NCBI GenBank assembly: GCA_947378425.1 | Contig: CANCJV010000011.1 | Coordinates: forward strand, 1-64,000 | Reading direction: 5' to 3' | Length of the DNA stretch: 64,000 bases | DNA from: Synechococcaceae cyanobacterium | GTDB lineage: Bacteria > Cyanobacteriota > Cyanobacteriia > PCC-6307 > Cyanobiaceae | In this document: positions 17,866-29,800 of the stretch, in pieces | How positions within the stretch are numbered: the stretch's first letter is position 1 | Layout: each line of letters starts with the position of its first letter | Translations under genes and position numbers: made by a program | Notes under the pieces: generated by a model | Told to the model about the DNA's origin: nothing | The model's input: the letters and a program-made list of their open reading frames with translations, nothing else | Database searches by the model: none

Positions 17866-20800
17866 GTGAGCCAGAAACAGCAGCAGGTCCAGAACCTCTC
17901 AGCCAACCAGAATGCCCTCCAGAGCGGCAGCCTCAGCCCGGAGCAGGCGGCCCAGCAGGCGATCAGCGGCCTGGTGCGGCCCGACAGCGATCTGTACACC
18001 ACCAGCTTTCAGATCCTGAACCCGGGTTCCGGCCTGGCGCCGGTGCTGCAGGGGAATCCCGTCAAGGCGAGCGCCACCAGCAGCCCCACCTGGACCAGCA
18101 TCGCCACCCTGGAGAGCAGCAGCCAACCGGCAGCGCCAGCCCCTGCCCTGCCGGACGGCTCCTCAGGTGGCAGCAGTGGCTTGTCCCGCGCCTCCCTGAT
18201 CGCCCCGGCAGCCATGGCCGCGGGGGTCTCCGCCGCCGCCATGGCCGCCAGCCAACCCCCAGGCCTGGGTGCCTCCACCCCCACGGGCGGCGCCTGGGAA
18301 GTGGGAAGGAAGAAAAATCCCAGTTCCGTGCAGGTGGGCTACCTGGCGGAAGTGACGCGCTGGGGTGTGGCGATTCCCTGGGGAGTGGCCAGCAACTTCG
18401 AGAATCCAGGCACGTCACTGGACAAGGTCTACAAAGCCCTGTTCATTGAACGCTGGGGAGGACAATCCCGGCTCGTCTTTAGCCTGAGCGGCTTTTTCGG
18501 CTTCACCAACCAAGCTGGAGTGCTGGCATTCAGAAGCCAGGCAGAACCGACCATTGGCTTGCTGATAGGCGGCCAGGAGAAGAAAAAAGATGCCTCAGTA
18601 TCGAGATACCTCAGAGGCCTCAAAGATTTCAATGCAATCACAAATGATGCAGTTGGATTCAAGGTCGTCAACAGAAAATTCTTCAGAATAGCGCTATCCG
18701 GCTCGACAGGTAGCACAACGTATTACGACCGAACCGCAGCTCACAATCCAACCTTTCTTCAGGCAAGGGAAGCCCTGTCAGCCAACGCCGGCTTCGTGAG
18801 CAAAAACACCTGGGCCAATATCTCCGCCGAGGGAATTCCCTCTGTCACATCCTTTGACTTCAGCGCCAGTGACGACTTTGGTTATCAGTGGCTCCAATCA
18901 ATGGGCAACGGCAAAACTCCCCTGCCCACATCAATCACGAAGGGCACAACCGGGAAAGTCGTCGGCGGCATAGGCGATGCAGAAAGCTTCCTTGAATTTG
19001 TAGCCGGACTTGGGGTCGTCATCTCCAAAGCAAAGGGGGCAAGAGATGGCGGAACGCTGATCGCCAGCGAAAAATACGAGGACTCAAAATTCTTCAAGAT
19101 TAAAAATTTCGCTAACGCCATTCTTGGCCTCAGCACTGCCCTGATCGACCCCATCTACCTTTCACTAAACAGCAGTGAATACCAGGCAAATCCAGAACTT
19201 TACTACAAACGGAGCAGCGGCTTTTTTGACACTTTTAAGCTGACACTGGAAGGCAGGTACATGGCTGCCTTCGGCCTTGAAGGCACAGCGCTGAATGAGT
19301 CAAAGAGCGTGCTGGTCGATGCCGGCAACACCACCACCTCCGATACATTCCTGGCCGAGCTCGCTGTTGGTGTCTTTGGTGCCTGGCAACCGGTTCTGTC
19401 CATCGACAACACCTACCCCGCACCGAAGCCCGCATCAACCAGCAGCAGCAATGTTGTCAACGCTCAAGCTCAAGTCCCAGCCCTAGCCCCAGCCACTGGC
19501 GGCGGCAGCATCGTCTATGCACCCAGCCAGGGCAGCTACCTCTACTGGGCACCCCCCACCGGCGACCACCTGCTCACCGGCCAGAACACCCAGACCCTAA
19601 GGCTGCAGAAGCTCTTCGCCACCAGTGCCAACTTGATGCAGACCAATGCCACCCTCCAGCAGGGCAATGGTGGCACTGGTTTAAACAATGGCACCTACAC
19701 CAATGTTCGCCTGCTCGGCGTCACCCCCGGCGGTGAGGAAGACCTCGCTGAGGCCACGATCGTGGTGTCCGGGGGCAAGATCACCAGCCTGGTCATCACC
19801 CGGGCCGGCATCTATGGGTATCTGCCCGAATACGCCAACAGCAGCAGCACGGTGGTGGTGGTGCCGGATCTGGTCAGCGTCAACGCCAGCACCGGCACAG
19901 CCATCGTCAACAACGGCGCCATCGCCAAGGGACAGGCCACCCCTCCCACAGTCATTCTCAGCTCCGCCGACAGCAGCATCTGGAGCAGCCAGGCCGCCGC
20001 CGTGATTCAGAGCGTGGATGTGGCCGATGGCGGCAGCGGCTACCAGCCCTTTGATGCTGTCAGCCAGCAGCCCAAAACACTACCGCAGGACAACCACAGC
20101 CCCTACACCTACACAGCGGTGGGCTACACCGTCTACCAGGGCAATACACCCGTGCCCGGACTGGTGCCAGGCAGTGCAGCAACGGCCACGGTCACCATCA
20201 TCGATGGCGCCATTGTCAAGGTGAGCCTGGATCAACCCTTCTATTGCACCCCGCCCGCCAATGGCAGCCCCAGCTACAGCCTGGCGCTCGATCTGCCAGC
20301 AGGGGTGACGCCAAGCCAGGCCGCTGTGCTGACGCTGACACCGACGACACTGGTGTACAACAACTTCATTGATGAGCACAGTTTCTTCACGGAGCGCTCC
20401 GTGCCTGGGGCGATTGCGGCGCCGAGCACCAGCGGCGTTTACATCGCCGATGGCAATACCAATCAGGCGCCTTTGTTCGCATCTCAAAAAGCCAATCCCA
20501 TTGCCAGCCGCGTGGTCTTCGTGGATGGGGAAAGTAATAACACCAATAATCTCAATACGTATTACCTCAATGGCATTCAGTGGAATTCAAGCTCCAGCAC
20601 CTGGCAGGCCGGTGTCAATCGCACGGTGGATCCGAGCCCCTCACTGTCCTGGAAAGCAGAAGAACAACAGTTTTCTTTAGCGCGCCTTCCGGTTGCCACC
20701 AAACTGCCGGCAGATAGCAGTTTCGGCAACATCGAGGGCGGCGATCTTGTCGCCTGGGTGGAGGTGATCGCTCGACCGGTGCCCAACAGCGGTAGCAGCG

Positions 20801-23800
20801 GCGCCGAGGACTACCAGAACTTCTACAACAACTACTTCAACAATCAGCAGATCGCCTTCTCGATCCACACCACCGCCGGCTGGCAGACCAATCCCTTCAA
20901 CTACATCGCTGCCGACAACGCCATCATCGACGACCTGGACATCGCCCTGGTGCCCGGCAGCACAGCCGAGGCCCCGCTGCAGGTGCTGCTCACCTGGAGT
21001 GAGACCTCGATCGCGGCTGTCAAAGGCCTGGCTCCCCTCTCTGAAACTCCGCAGAGCGGCAAGGCCCCCACGGTGATCAAAGCGGCCCTGTTTGATCCCA
21101 CCAGCCAGAGCTTCCAGACACCCCAGACGATCACCTGGGCCTCCCCCGATGCCGTGGGTATCGGTGTCGAGGATCTCAGCATCAGCACCATGGCGATCGC
21201 CCAGCCGGACGGCAGCCTCAGCCAGCAGCCGGCGATCTTCTGGAGCCAGAACGTGGCCGTGCCCTATGCGCAGGCCGTGCTCACCTCCGACCCCTACGTC
21301 TATCTGCAGATGAGCCAGGGGCAGGCGGGCGTTGGCAACGACAACATCGGCAGCCTCGGCGACTCGCCGGCGGCGGTCACCAGCGCCTCGAGCACCGGCC
21401 TCGATTTCAACGTCGCCGGTGCCCTGGGAGTCAACAGCGATGCCGCCATCGAGAACATCAACGGCACGGGCGTGCTCAGCACCGGTGTCGGCAGCCTCAA
21501 CACCTTCGTGCCGGCGCCGGCCCAGCCCTCCAGCACCACCCCCGGCAGCGGGGTGGTGCGCAGCCCTTACACGATCGAGTTCTGGGCCCGCGTTCCGCAA
21601 ACCGGCAATGCCAACGGGGCCGGCCTGTTTGCCCTCGGCCAACCCTCGATCACCACCGGCCAGCTGCCCACGGGCTGGCTGCTGAGCTCCGAATTCCTCG
21701 TCGATCAGATCAGCTACCAGGACGCCCTCGGCAGGGGCCTGACCGACAGCAGCAGCATCCCTCCGGGCACCGACCTCAATACGGCGTATGCCTACGCCTG
21801 GGCCGTGGTGGCCAATGGCACCAACACCACCGCCATAGGCGGCAACGGTGGCAGTGGTGGCAGTGGTCTCTACAGCAACGCCCTGCAGATCACCAACCTT
21901 CAGGCCGGCACCGCGGTGGCCGGGGTGAACGACTTCCTGGCCAGCTACGGACTAGCCGCCAACGCCTTGATCGGCACGACCGGCACTGCCGCTGGTGTGA
22001 TTGCCGAGGTGCCCGTCACCAGCCTGCAATTCACCACAGCCCTGCTGGATGGTGCACCCAATTCAAGCCTCGACACGATTGCGGTCAGCAGCGATCAGGC
22101 GCTGATGAATGGCGGCCTGGTCACCACCGCCAGCAGCGACTGGGCCAACAACAGCAACCTGCAGACCCTGTTCCAGAACCTCTGGAACTACCAGCAGAAA
22201 GCAGGCAAGTCCAAGGTCAACTTCGGCCTCAATCCCAGCAGCTCGGCGGCCAGCGGCAGCATCCCGCCGCAGTATGCGCAGGAAAACTATGGCGGCCTCG
22301 CCCTCGACTTTGCCCTGACCCATTCAACGGCCGTGTCGGTGAATAGCCAGGGACAGGTGGTCTTTGATGTCGGCACCCAGACCTCGCTGCTGAGCAGCAG
22401 TGACGGGGTGACACCGCTGAGTATCAACGACGATGCCTGGCATTACATCGTCGCCACCTACCTGCCGGACATTGAGACCCAGGTCATCAATCAGCAGGCC
22501 GTGGATGTACCGCTCACCACAGGCCGCGCCAGCCTCTACATCGACAACCAGCTGGTGGGCCAGACGGCCCTCAGCGATGTGTTCAGCCCGGCAACGGAAG
22601 CCCAGGATGCCCTGCTGATCTATCTCAACAATGGCGGCGCCATCGACGAACTGGCGCTCTACCAACAATCGCTTTCCGGTCTCGATCTCCCCACACCCTC
22701 CAATCCCAGCGGCGCCTGGCCAGTGATGACGGGCTCCGATGCCGCTGGCCTGCTCGCCAGCCTGGGGGTGAACGTCGGCGGGCTGTCGGCGGCACCTGGG
22801 GTGGAGACCGGTGCGGTCAACCTGCACTGGAAGGCCCGCTCCGTCGATCCGAATGGGGCCGAAAAGGCCACCTTCTACACCAACTACGACGAGTCATCCA
22901 GCAGCTGGACCAAGGCCGAGCTACTCAATCCCATCCCTGCACCGGTGGCCACCCAGCCCAGCGGCAGCCGCAGCACCTCGCTGCAGGACACCGATCTGTT
23001 GCAGATCAATCCCAGCGATTGGAGCAAAGCCGGCTTCAACCCCGCCAAGCAGCAATTGCAATCGGTGACCGTGAACCTGCTGAACAGCAGCGATCCCAGC
23101 ACCATCATCAGCACCTACAACCTCGATCCCAGCCAGGTGCTGATCGGCGAGCAAACCCTGCTCAGTCGCCAGCCCCGGGCCACCAGCAGCGATCTTCAGT
23201 ACACCTTCCTCAACAACAGCCCAGCGGTGGGACTGTTGGTGCCGATGAGCAAGCTCGGCAGCCAAGCAGCGCTCTACAGCTACGAGCTCAACTTCTTCAA
23301 TCCCGCCACCAACGGCAGCAGCACCTTCTCCTCGGCCCAGCTCAATACCGGCGGCCTCAATGCCATGGTGCCGGTCACGGGCCCCAGGATCAGTGCCAAT
23401 CCCAATCCCCGCAGCCTCACCAGCAATCCGCTCTACCCCGAGCAGATCGTCAGCGCCGACATTCTCGAAGCGGCTCCTTACCAGCTGCAGTACATCGACA
23501 GCGGCGAAGTGATCCGCTCCCAGCAGAACCCCGCCAACACCAGCAAGGGCTTCGGACTCTCCCAGGTGGCGGGGCGCTACACCTCCACCATCACCGGCTA
23601 TGCAGGAACCGCCGCCGGCTGGTTGGCCATCTCCCAGCCGTTCACGCCCTCAGCCGACAGCAACCCTGCCGGTCGGGTGTGGGTTCAATTCACGGGCCTT
23701 TATCCCGAGAACCCCAGCAGCGGCAATCCACCCGTCGGCCTCAGTCCAAGCACCTGGCTCAATGCCCTGGCACGCAGCAACTTCAATGCCGATGCGCCCA

Positions 23801-26800
23801 ACCTGCCGCTGCTGCAGGATGCCAAGTCGCCGAGCAGCAGCGGCGGCCTGCTGATTGAGGCCGATCCCACCGAGGGCTGGGGTGGCAATCTAGGCCGCGT
23901 CATGCTGGTGGCCGACCTGGATGGTGATGGCTGCGATGAATTAGTTCTCTCAGCTCCAGACACCAACAGTGGCGGCAGCGTCTACATCATCTCCGGCAGC
24001 TGGATTCAAGCCAACCTCAACAGCAATCCTGAGAGCCTCGATCTCAACAATCCCGACGCTCTCGGTGTGGGCATTGTCACCGTATTGACGCCGCAACTGG
24101 CAGGAGCCGACCCCGCGGGCAGAGATTCCGGCAATGCCCAGTTCGGATCGGCCCTCGCCTTTGACGGCACCGCGCTCTACATCGGCGCCCCCACCTATCG
24201 CTCCGAGGTGGTGAGTGACGATGCCACATCCGCCGTTCCCGTCGGCGCCGTCTATCGCTACGCCCCCACCGCCGCCGGCGGATCAGCGGTCCTGAGCCTG
24301 GAGCAGACAGGCATCGGCGGCACTCTGGTGAGCCTCGGTGCCGCCGGCGAGGAGATCATCAGCTACTGGGGTGAGCGGCTGGGCAGTTCCCTGGCCGCCA
24401 GCTCCACCCCCGGCAGCAACGGCGATGCCGCCACGGTGGAACTGGCGATCGGCGCGCCGGGCCTGGTAGCGGGCCTGCAATACAGCGGCAACAAGGAGCT
24501 GCAGAACGAGCAGGAACAAACCACCAATCTCACCACCAAGACCAACAGCAATCCCTATGGCGATGGCGCCCTGCTCAAGGTGAAACTGCCAGCAGCCACA
24601 GCCAACAGCATCAATCTTCCCGCCGGCAGCAGCAGCTATACCGCCATCGCCAATTCGGCCGAGGGCAATGCCAACGAAGCCTCCGCCACCATGCAGCGCC
24701 TCAAGGCGCTGATGACCAATCCGATCGCGCAGGCCACCACCTTTTACGATCAGAGCCTCACCGCCAATGAAATTGGGGCTGTTTATTATACCAAGTTCAG
24801 CCGCGGCTCCAGCAGTGCCGAGCAGACATCAGTGTTCTATGGCGCCTCCCCCTGGAACACCGGCTCCAGCGGCTTTGGCAGCAGTGTTGCCTTGGCCGAT
24901 CTCAACAACACCAACGCCAACACGCTGGTCATCGGTGCTGATACCAGCGGTGGATCCGGGGCCGCCTACTTCATCAATCCCAGCACATTGCCAGCAACAG
25001 TGCTGGGCCAGACCAGTTCCGGGGCCAACCAATATCTCGCCCACCTGTCCGCCGGCCTCACCCTGTATGGCCAGAACGCCAACGACCACTTCGGCAATGG
25101 CCTGGCCAGCACCGGTGATGTCAATGCCGATCCCGGCAATCCCTCCTACAGCGGCTACAACGACCTGCTGATCAATGCCTATAACGCCCAATCAGGCATG
25201 GGGATCGGCTATCTGGTCTTCGGGGGCGATAGCATCCTCGGCGATCCCACCGATTCAGCCAATGGCCCCTACACCGGCACCGTTTCGGCCGGTGGCATCG
25301 GCACGATCTCCAACAACAACGGCAGCATCAACCTCAACATTCTCAGCGAATCCGGCAGCGCCAGCCAGGAGAACGTGGGCTTGGGCAGCTTCAATGCCCA
25401 TGATGTCAACGGCGATGGCATCAACGACATCCTGCTCGGCGGCCGCGGGGCCGGCAATGGCTATCTCACCTGGGGCAAGACTTACCTGCAGGACATCAGC
25501 AACTTCCAGCTCAACAAACTGGCCAGCAATCAGGGCTTCCTGCTGGAGGGCCTGGCCACCACCACCCAAGCATCCCTGTGCTCGATCAGCGACTTCAACG
25601 GCGATGGCTATGGCGACTTTTATTCCGTCACCCCAGGCGACTATCTCACGGCGGTGCGGGTGGAGCTGGGGGGCTCCAGCGAGGCGATCCTGGCTGATTA
25701 CCTCTACAACGATTTCAGCTTCTACGTCGACAACGGCACCCAGATTCTTGCGGCAGGCGATCTCAACGCCGATGGCTTTGATGATCTAGCGTTGTTCCTG
25801 AGCCAGAACCTCAGCAGCAGCTCCCAGGGTGCCGGCAGCACCACCGGCATTCTCTACGGCCGTCCCAGCGAAACCCTGCCTCTGGCTTCCGGTTTCGGTC
25901 TACTGGCACCGGCGGGTCTGACGCCCCCAAGCCAGGACGTGGAGTACGGCCTCAGTGACGTCGCCCCCTGCTTCCTGGCCGTGGGCGACATCATTTATTC
26001 GGTGGTCAAATCCTGGGACGACAACACCCTCTGGTTCAGCCGCAGCGCCGACTCCGGCAACACCTGGGATACCTGGGTTGACATCAGCGCCAGCCAGCCC
26101 GACATCAGCTCGTCGCTGCCTGTCTCGCTCGCCTATTACCAGAACAAGCTCTATCTCGCCTTCAGCAACAGCGCCCAGGGCATCAGCCTGGCGTCATGGG
26201 ATCCCAGCACCAGCACCACCTTGGACCAGTGGTCGGGATCAACGCCAATCCAGCTCGCCACAGCCAGCTCCGCCACCACCACGACCACCCCGGCAACCAA
26301 TCTGGCGCCGCTGCTGCTCAATCAGGGCGATGCGCTATCGCTCTACTGGGTCGACCAAACCAGCCAGGCGATCACATCAGCCACCTCCACCACACCAGCA
26401 GCGGCCACGAGCTGGTCGCCGGCATCAACCCTCAGCAGTGATGCCGCCGGCACGCCGATCCTCAGTGCCACGGCCCTGGCGGGCACCCTGCTCAACGGCG
26501 TTCCGGTTCTGGCCTACGGCCAGGCCAATGGAGGCAGTGGCACCGGGCTGGACGCCATCGCCCTGCTCAGCCCCGACGCCGGCGGTGTGCTCTGGCAACA
26601 GGAAGATTCGATCCCCCTGGCTGACTCGATTCCGCTCAACTCCCTGGGCCTGACCAGCACCGGCACCGGCCTGGCACTCACCTACACCAATGCCGACCAG
26701 CAGATCGTGGTCAATCAGCTGCGGCTGCTGGAGGCCGCCGGCGACTCGCCCACCTGGCTGATCAACGACAATCCGCAATGGGAAACCAGCATCCTGGCAG

Positions 26801-29800
26801 GAGTCAGCTCCAACCTCGGCAGTGCACCCGTGGTGGTCAACAATCTGCTGCTGGTGGGCAGCGTCAGCGAGGACTTGGCGGTGGGACTGCAGGCCGTCTC
26901 CAGCAGTGATGCGGTGCCCTGGCTCACCTGGATGGACAGCACAGTTCAGCTCCCTGATGGCAACGGTGGCTCGATCCTCACTCAGCGGGCTGGTGCTGAT
27001 TACAGCCTTGGCGGCCTGGCTGCCGGCACCTGGCAGGACGTCGGCGGCGGCGCCGCCCTGTCGCCAGCCGCCCTGACCCGCAACGGCAACACCGTGTACA
27101 TGGCCGTGCGGGGAACGACAAATAACCTCTACTGGAACAGCAGCACCGACAACGGCAAGACCTGGAACAGCAGCTGGCAGGGACTGCCCAGCAGCATGGG
27201 TACTTATACAGCTCCTTCGATTGCCTATTTCAACAACACGCTTTATCTCTGTTACGTCGCCGCTGGCAGCAACGATCTTAACATCACCTACCTGGAAAGT
27301 GGCAACAACTGGGTAACCCAATATCAGATTCCCGGCCAAACAGCCACCGCCGCCTCAATGATCGCCGAGGGCGACAATCTTGCCGTTTACTTCATCGCCA
27401 ACGACTCGTCTGATCGCATTCTCAAGAGTTACAGCAGCCAACCGAGTGGCACCTCCTGGACCAACACCTCGGTGCTCTACGGCGGTGGCTCCATTCAGAC
27501 CGCCAGCAGCAATCTGGCGCTCACCCGCTACAACGATCAGACCTACATCGGCTATCAGGGCGGTACCTACGGCAATCCCAGCAGCACGATCTATCTCACC
27601 ACAGCCAGCGATACCGTCGCCAATGGTGGCTCGCCGATCTGGAGCCTGCTCGACACCCCTGCTGGCACCAACTCCGTACTGCAACGAGGGGTGGGCCTGA
27701 CCAGTGGCAGCCAGGGTCTGGTGCTCACCTACACCGACACGAATCAACCGAATCAGGTGGCTGTCCAGCTCAGCAATGCCGACGTCAGCGACTGGCTCGC
27801 GCTGAACGATGGCCAAGCTCTCTCCTCCAACATCGGCTACACCCCCCTGATCACAGCCAATGCCCAGAATCCGCTGCTGATTGCCGGCATGGGCCCCAAT
27901 CCCAGCAATCCGTCCTATCCGCCGACCAACGTGCAGTTGAATGGGCTCAACGCCCAGGTGTTGAACAGCAGCCAGACGGGCTCAATCCTCAGTGCCGTCG
28001 GTGATCTCAACGGCGATGGTTACGACGACCTGGCGATCAGCGCCAACAATGTGGCCTATGCGGCCTCGGGTGATTTCAGCGCCAGCGATGCGGAACTGGC
28101 CACGGGTGTGCGCTTCCTGCTGGGGGCTGATACTCCGGCCGCCGTCCAGAACAGGAATCTCTCGACAGCCACAGAGCAAAGCGTCCAGATCGCCGCTCTG
28201 TACCCACAACAAACCTTGCCCAGCTTCACCCCCTTCGCAGCGCTCGCTGGCGACAACAGCCTCCGCCTCAATGGTGTCGAGGCTGGTTCCACTTATCAGA
28301 TCAGCAGCACCGCTGGCAGCGCCTCCGGCACGTCCCTGAACATCGCCGATCTCACCGCCACGGCCAGCAGCCCCGGCAGCCTGCAACAGCTGTTTGCCGG
28401 CGCCAGCACCAGCATCAAGCCAATCGCCAACCCGCTCACAGCTGGCTATGCCGGCACACCCTCCCTGCAGACGCTGGCGGGCTTCGGCGATCTCAATGGC
28501 GATGGCTACACCGACTATCTGGCAGCCGATGGCCTATCCAGTCTCTATCTGAGCGACGGCAACCTGGCCTACTCCGTCTGGAGCATCCGGGCCGCCGGCG
28601 ATGTCAATGGCAACGGCTTTGACGACGTGATCCTGGCACTCACGCCACCGGAGAGCGCCAATCAGGACATCCAGACCGTGCTGCTGGATGGCTCGCTGTT
28701 CAAGGTGAAAGACAATCAGTTCAGTCTGGCCCAGGCGGAGGGGAGCTACGAGACAGGCTGGACATCGGCAGGGCTCAAGGCACCCCTGAACCAGTATCCC
28801 TATCCCGGCAGCATCAACCAGGTCCCCTCATTGCAAGTCTGGTTTGAACCGATCCAGACCTACAACGGCTACAGCCAGGCCACGGCCCTGAACAGCGCCA
28901 GCAGCGACAAGCAGACCATCGAGCTGTCCTCAGCCACCACGAGTGTCGGCGCCACCGCCGCCACCGTTGATGGGTCCGGCACTGCGTACGTGGCGGTGTC
29001 GAACAACGCACCAAATGCCAAAGGGCTGAATTATATTTTGCTCTCCTATGGCAAACCCGACTCCTCCAGCTGGACATCTGTGACCGTGCAGGGTGTGCCA
29101 ACCAACACCAGAAGTGCGCCTGTCGTCACCAGCACGGCGATCTATCAGAATTACATCTACATCGCCTACACCTGTGGCAACAAGCAGCTCTGGATCGCCA
29201 GCGCCAATCTCTCCAGTGATCTCACCCAGGCGGCCAGCTGGGCAAATGTCAATATCAACAGCATCCAGGGCTCCGGCGAATTGGTCAATGAGGGCAACAG
29301 GCTGGCTCTCTATTACACCGCTTACAACTCCAACTACAACCGCCAGGCCAGCAACACCAACCTCTACTCGCTCTACTCCACCGGATTCACCAGCAACACG
29401 GGGGTCAGCTGGGCCAGCAGTGGCACGGCCCTCACGGACACCTCTGGTGCGAACCTTTCCGCCTCCAACCTGGCAGCCACACGCCTGCAGGGCAAGACCG
29501 TTCTGGCCTTCTATTCGGGCAGTTATAGCAACTCCAACACAACCCTCACCTTCGCCCAGCCTGTCTCAGGCGAGCCGGGCGCGGCATGCGACACCTACCA
29601 AAGCGCACTCGGCTTCGCAACCAGCGGAGTGCCGCCGGTGCTCGGACTGACTGCCAATGCCAGCCAGCTGTATCTGAGCAACTCCTTCTTGTACGCCGGC
29701 AATTGCTACATCGCCACGGGCGCAGCATACAATTCCTGGTCAAATCAACTGAACAATATCAACAATATTCCGGGTGACAACAACAACACAAGCACAGTGT

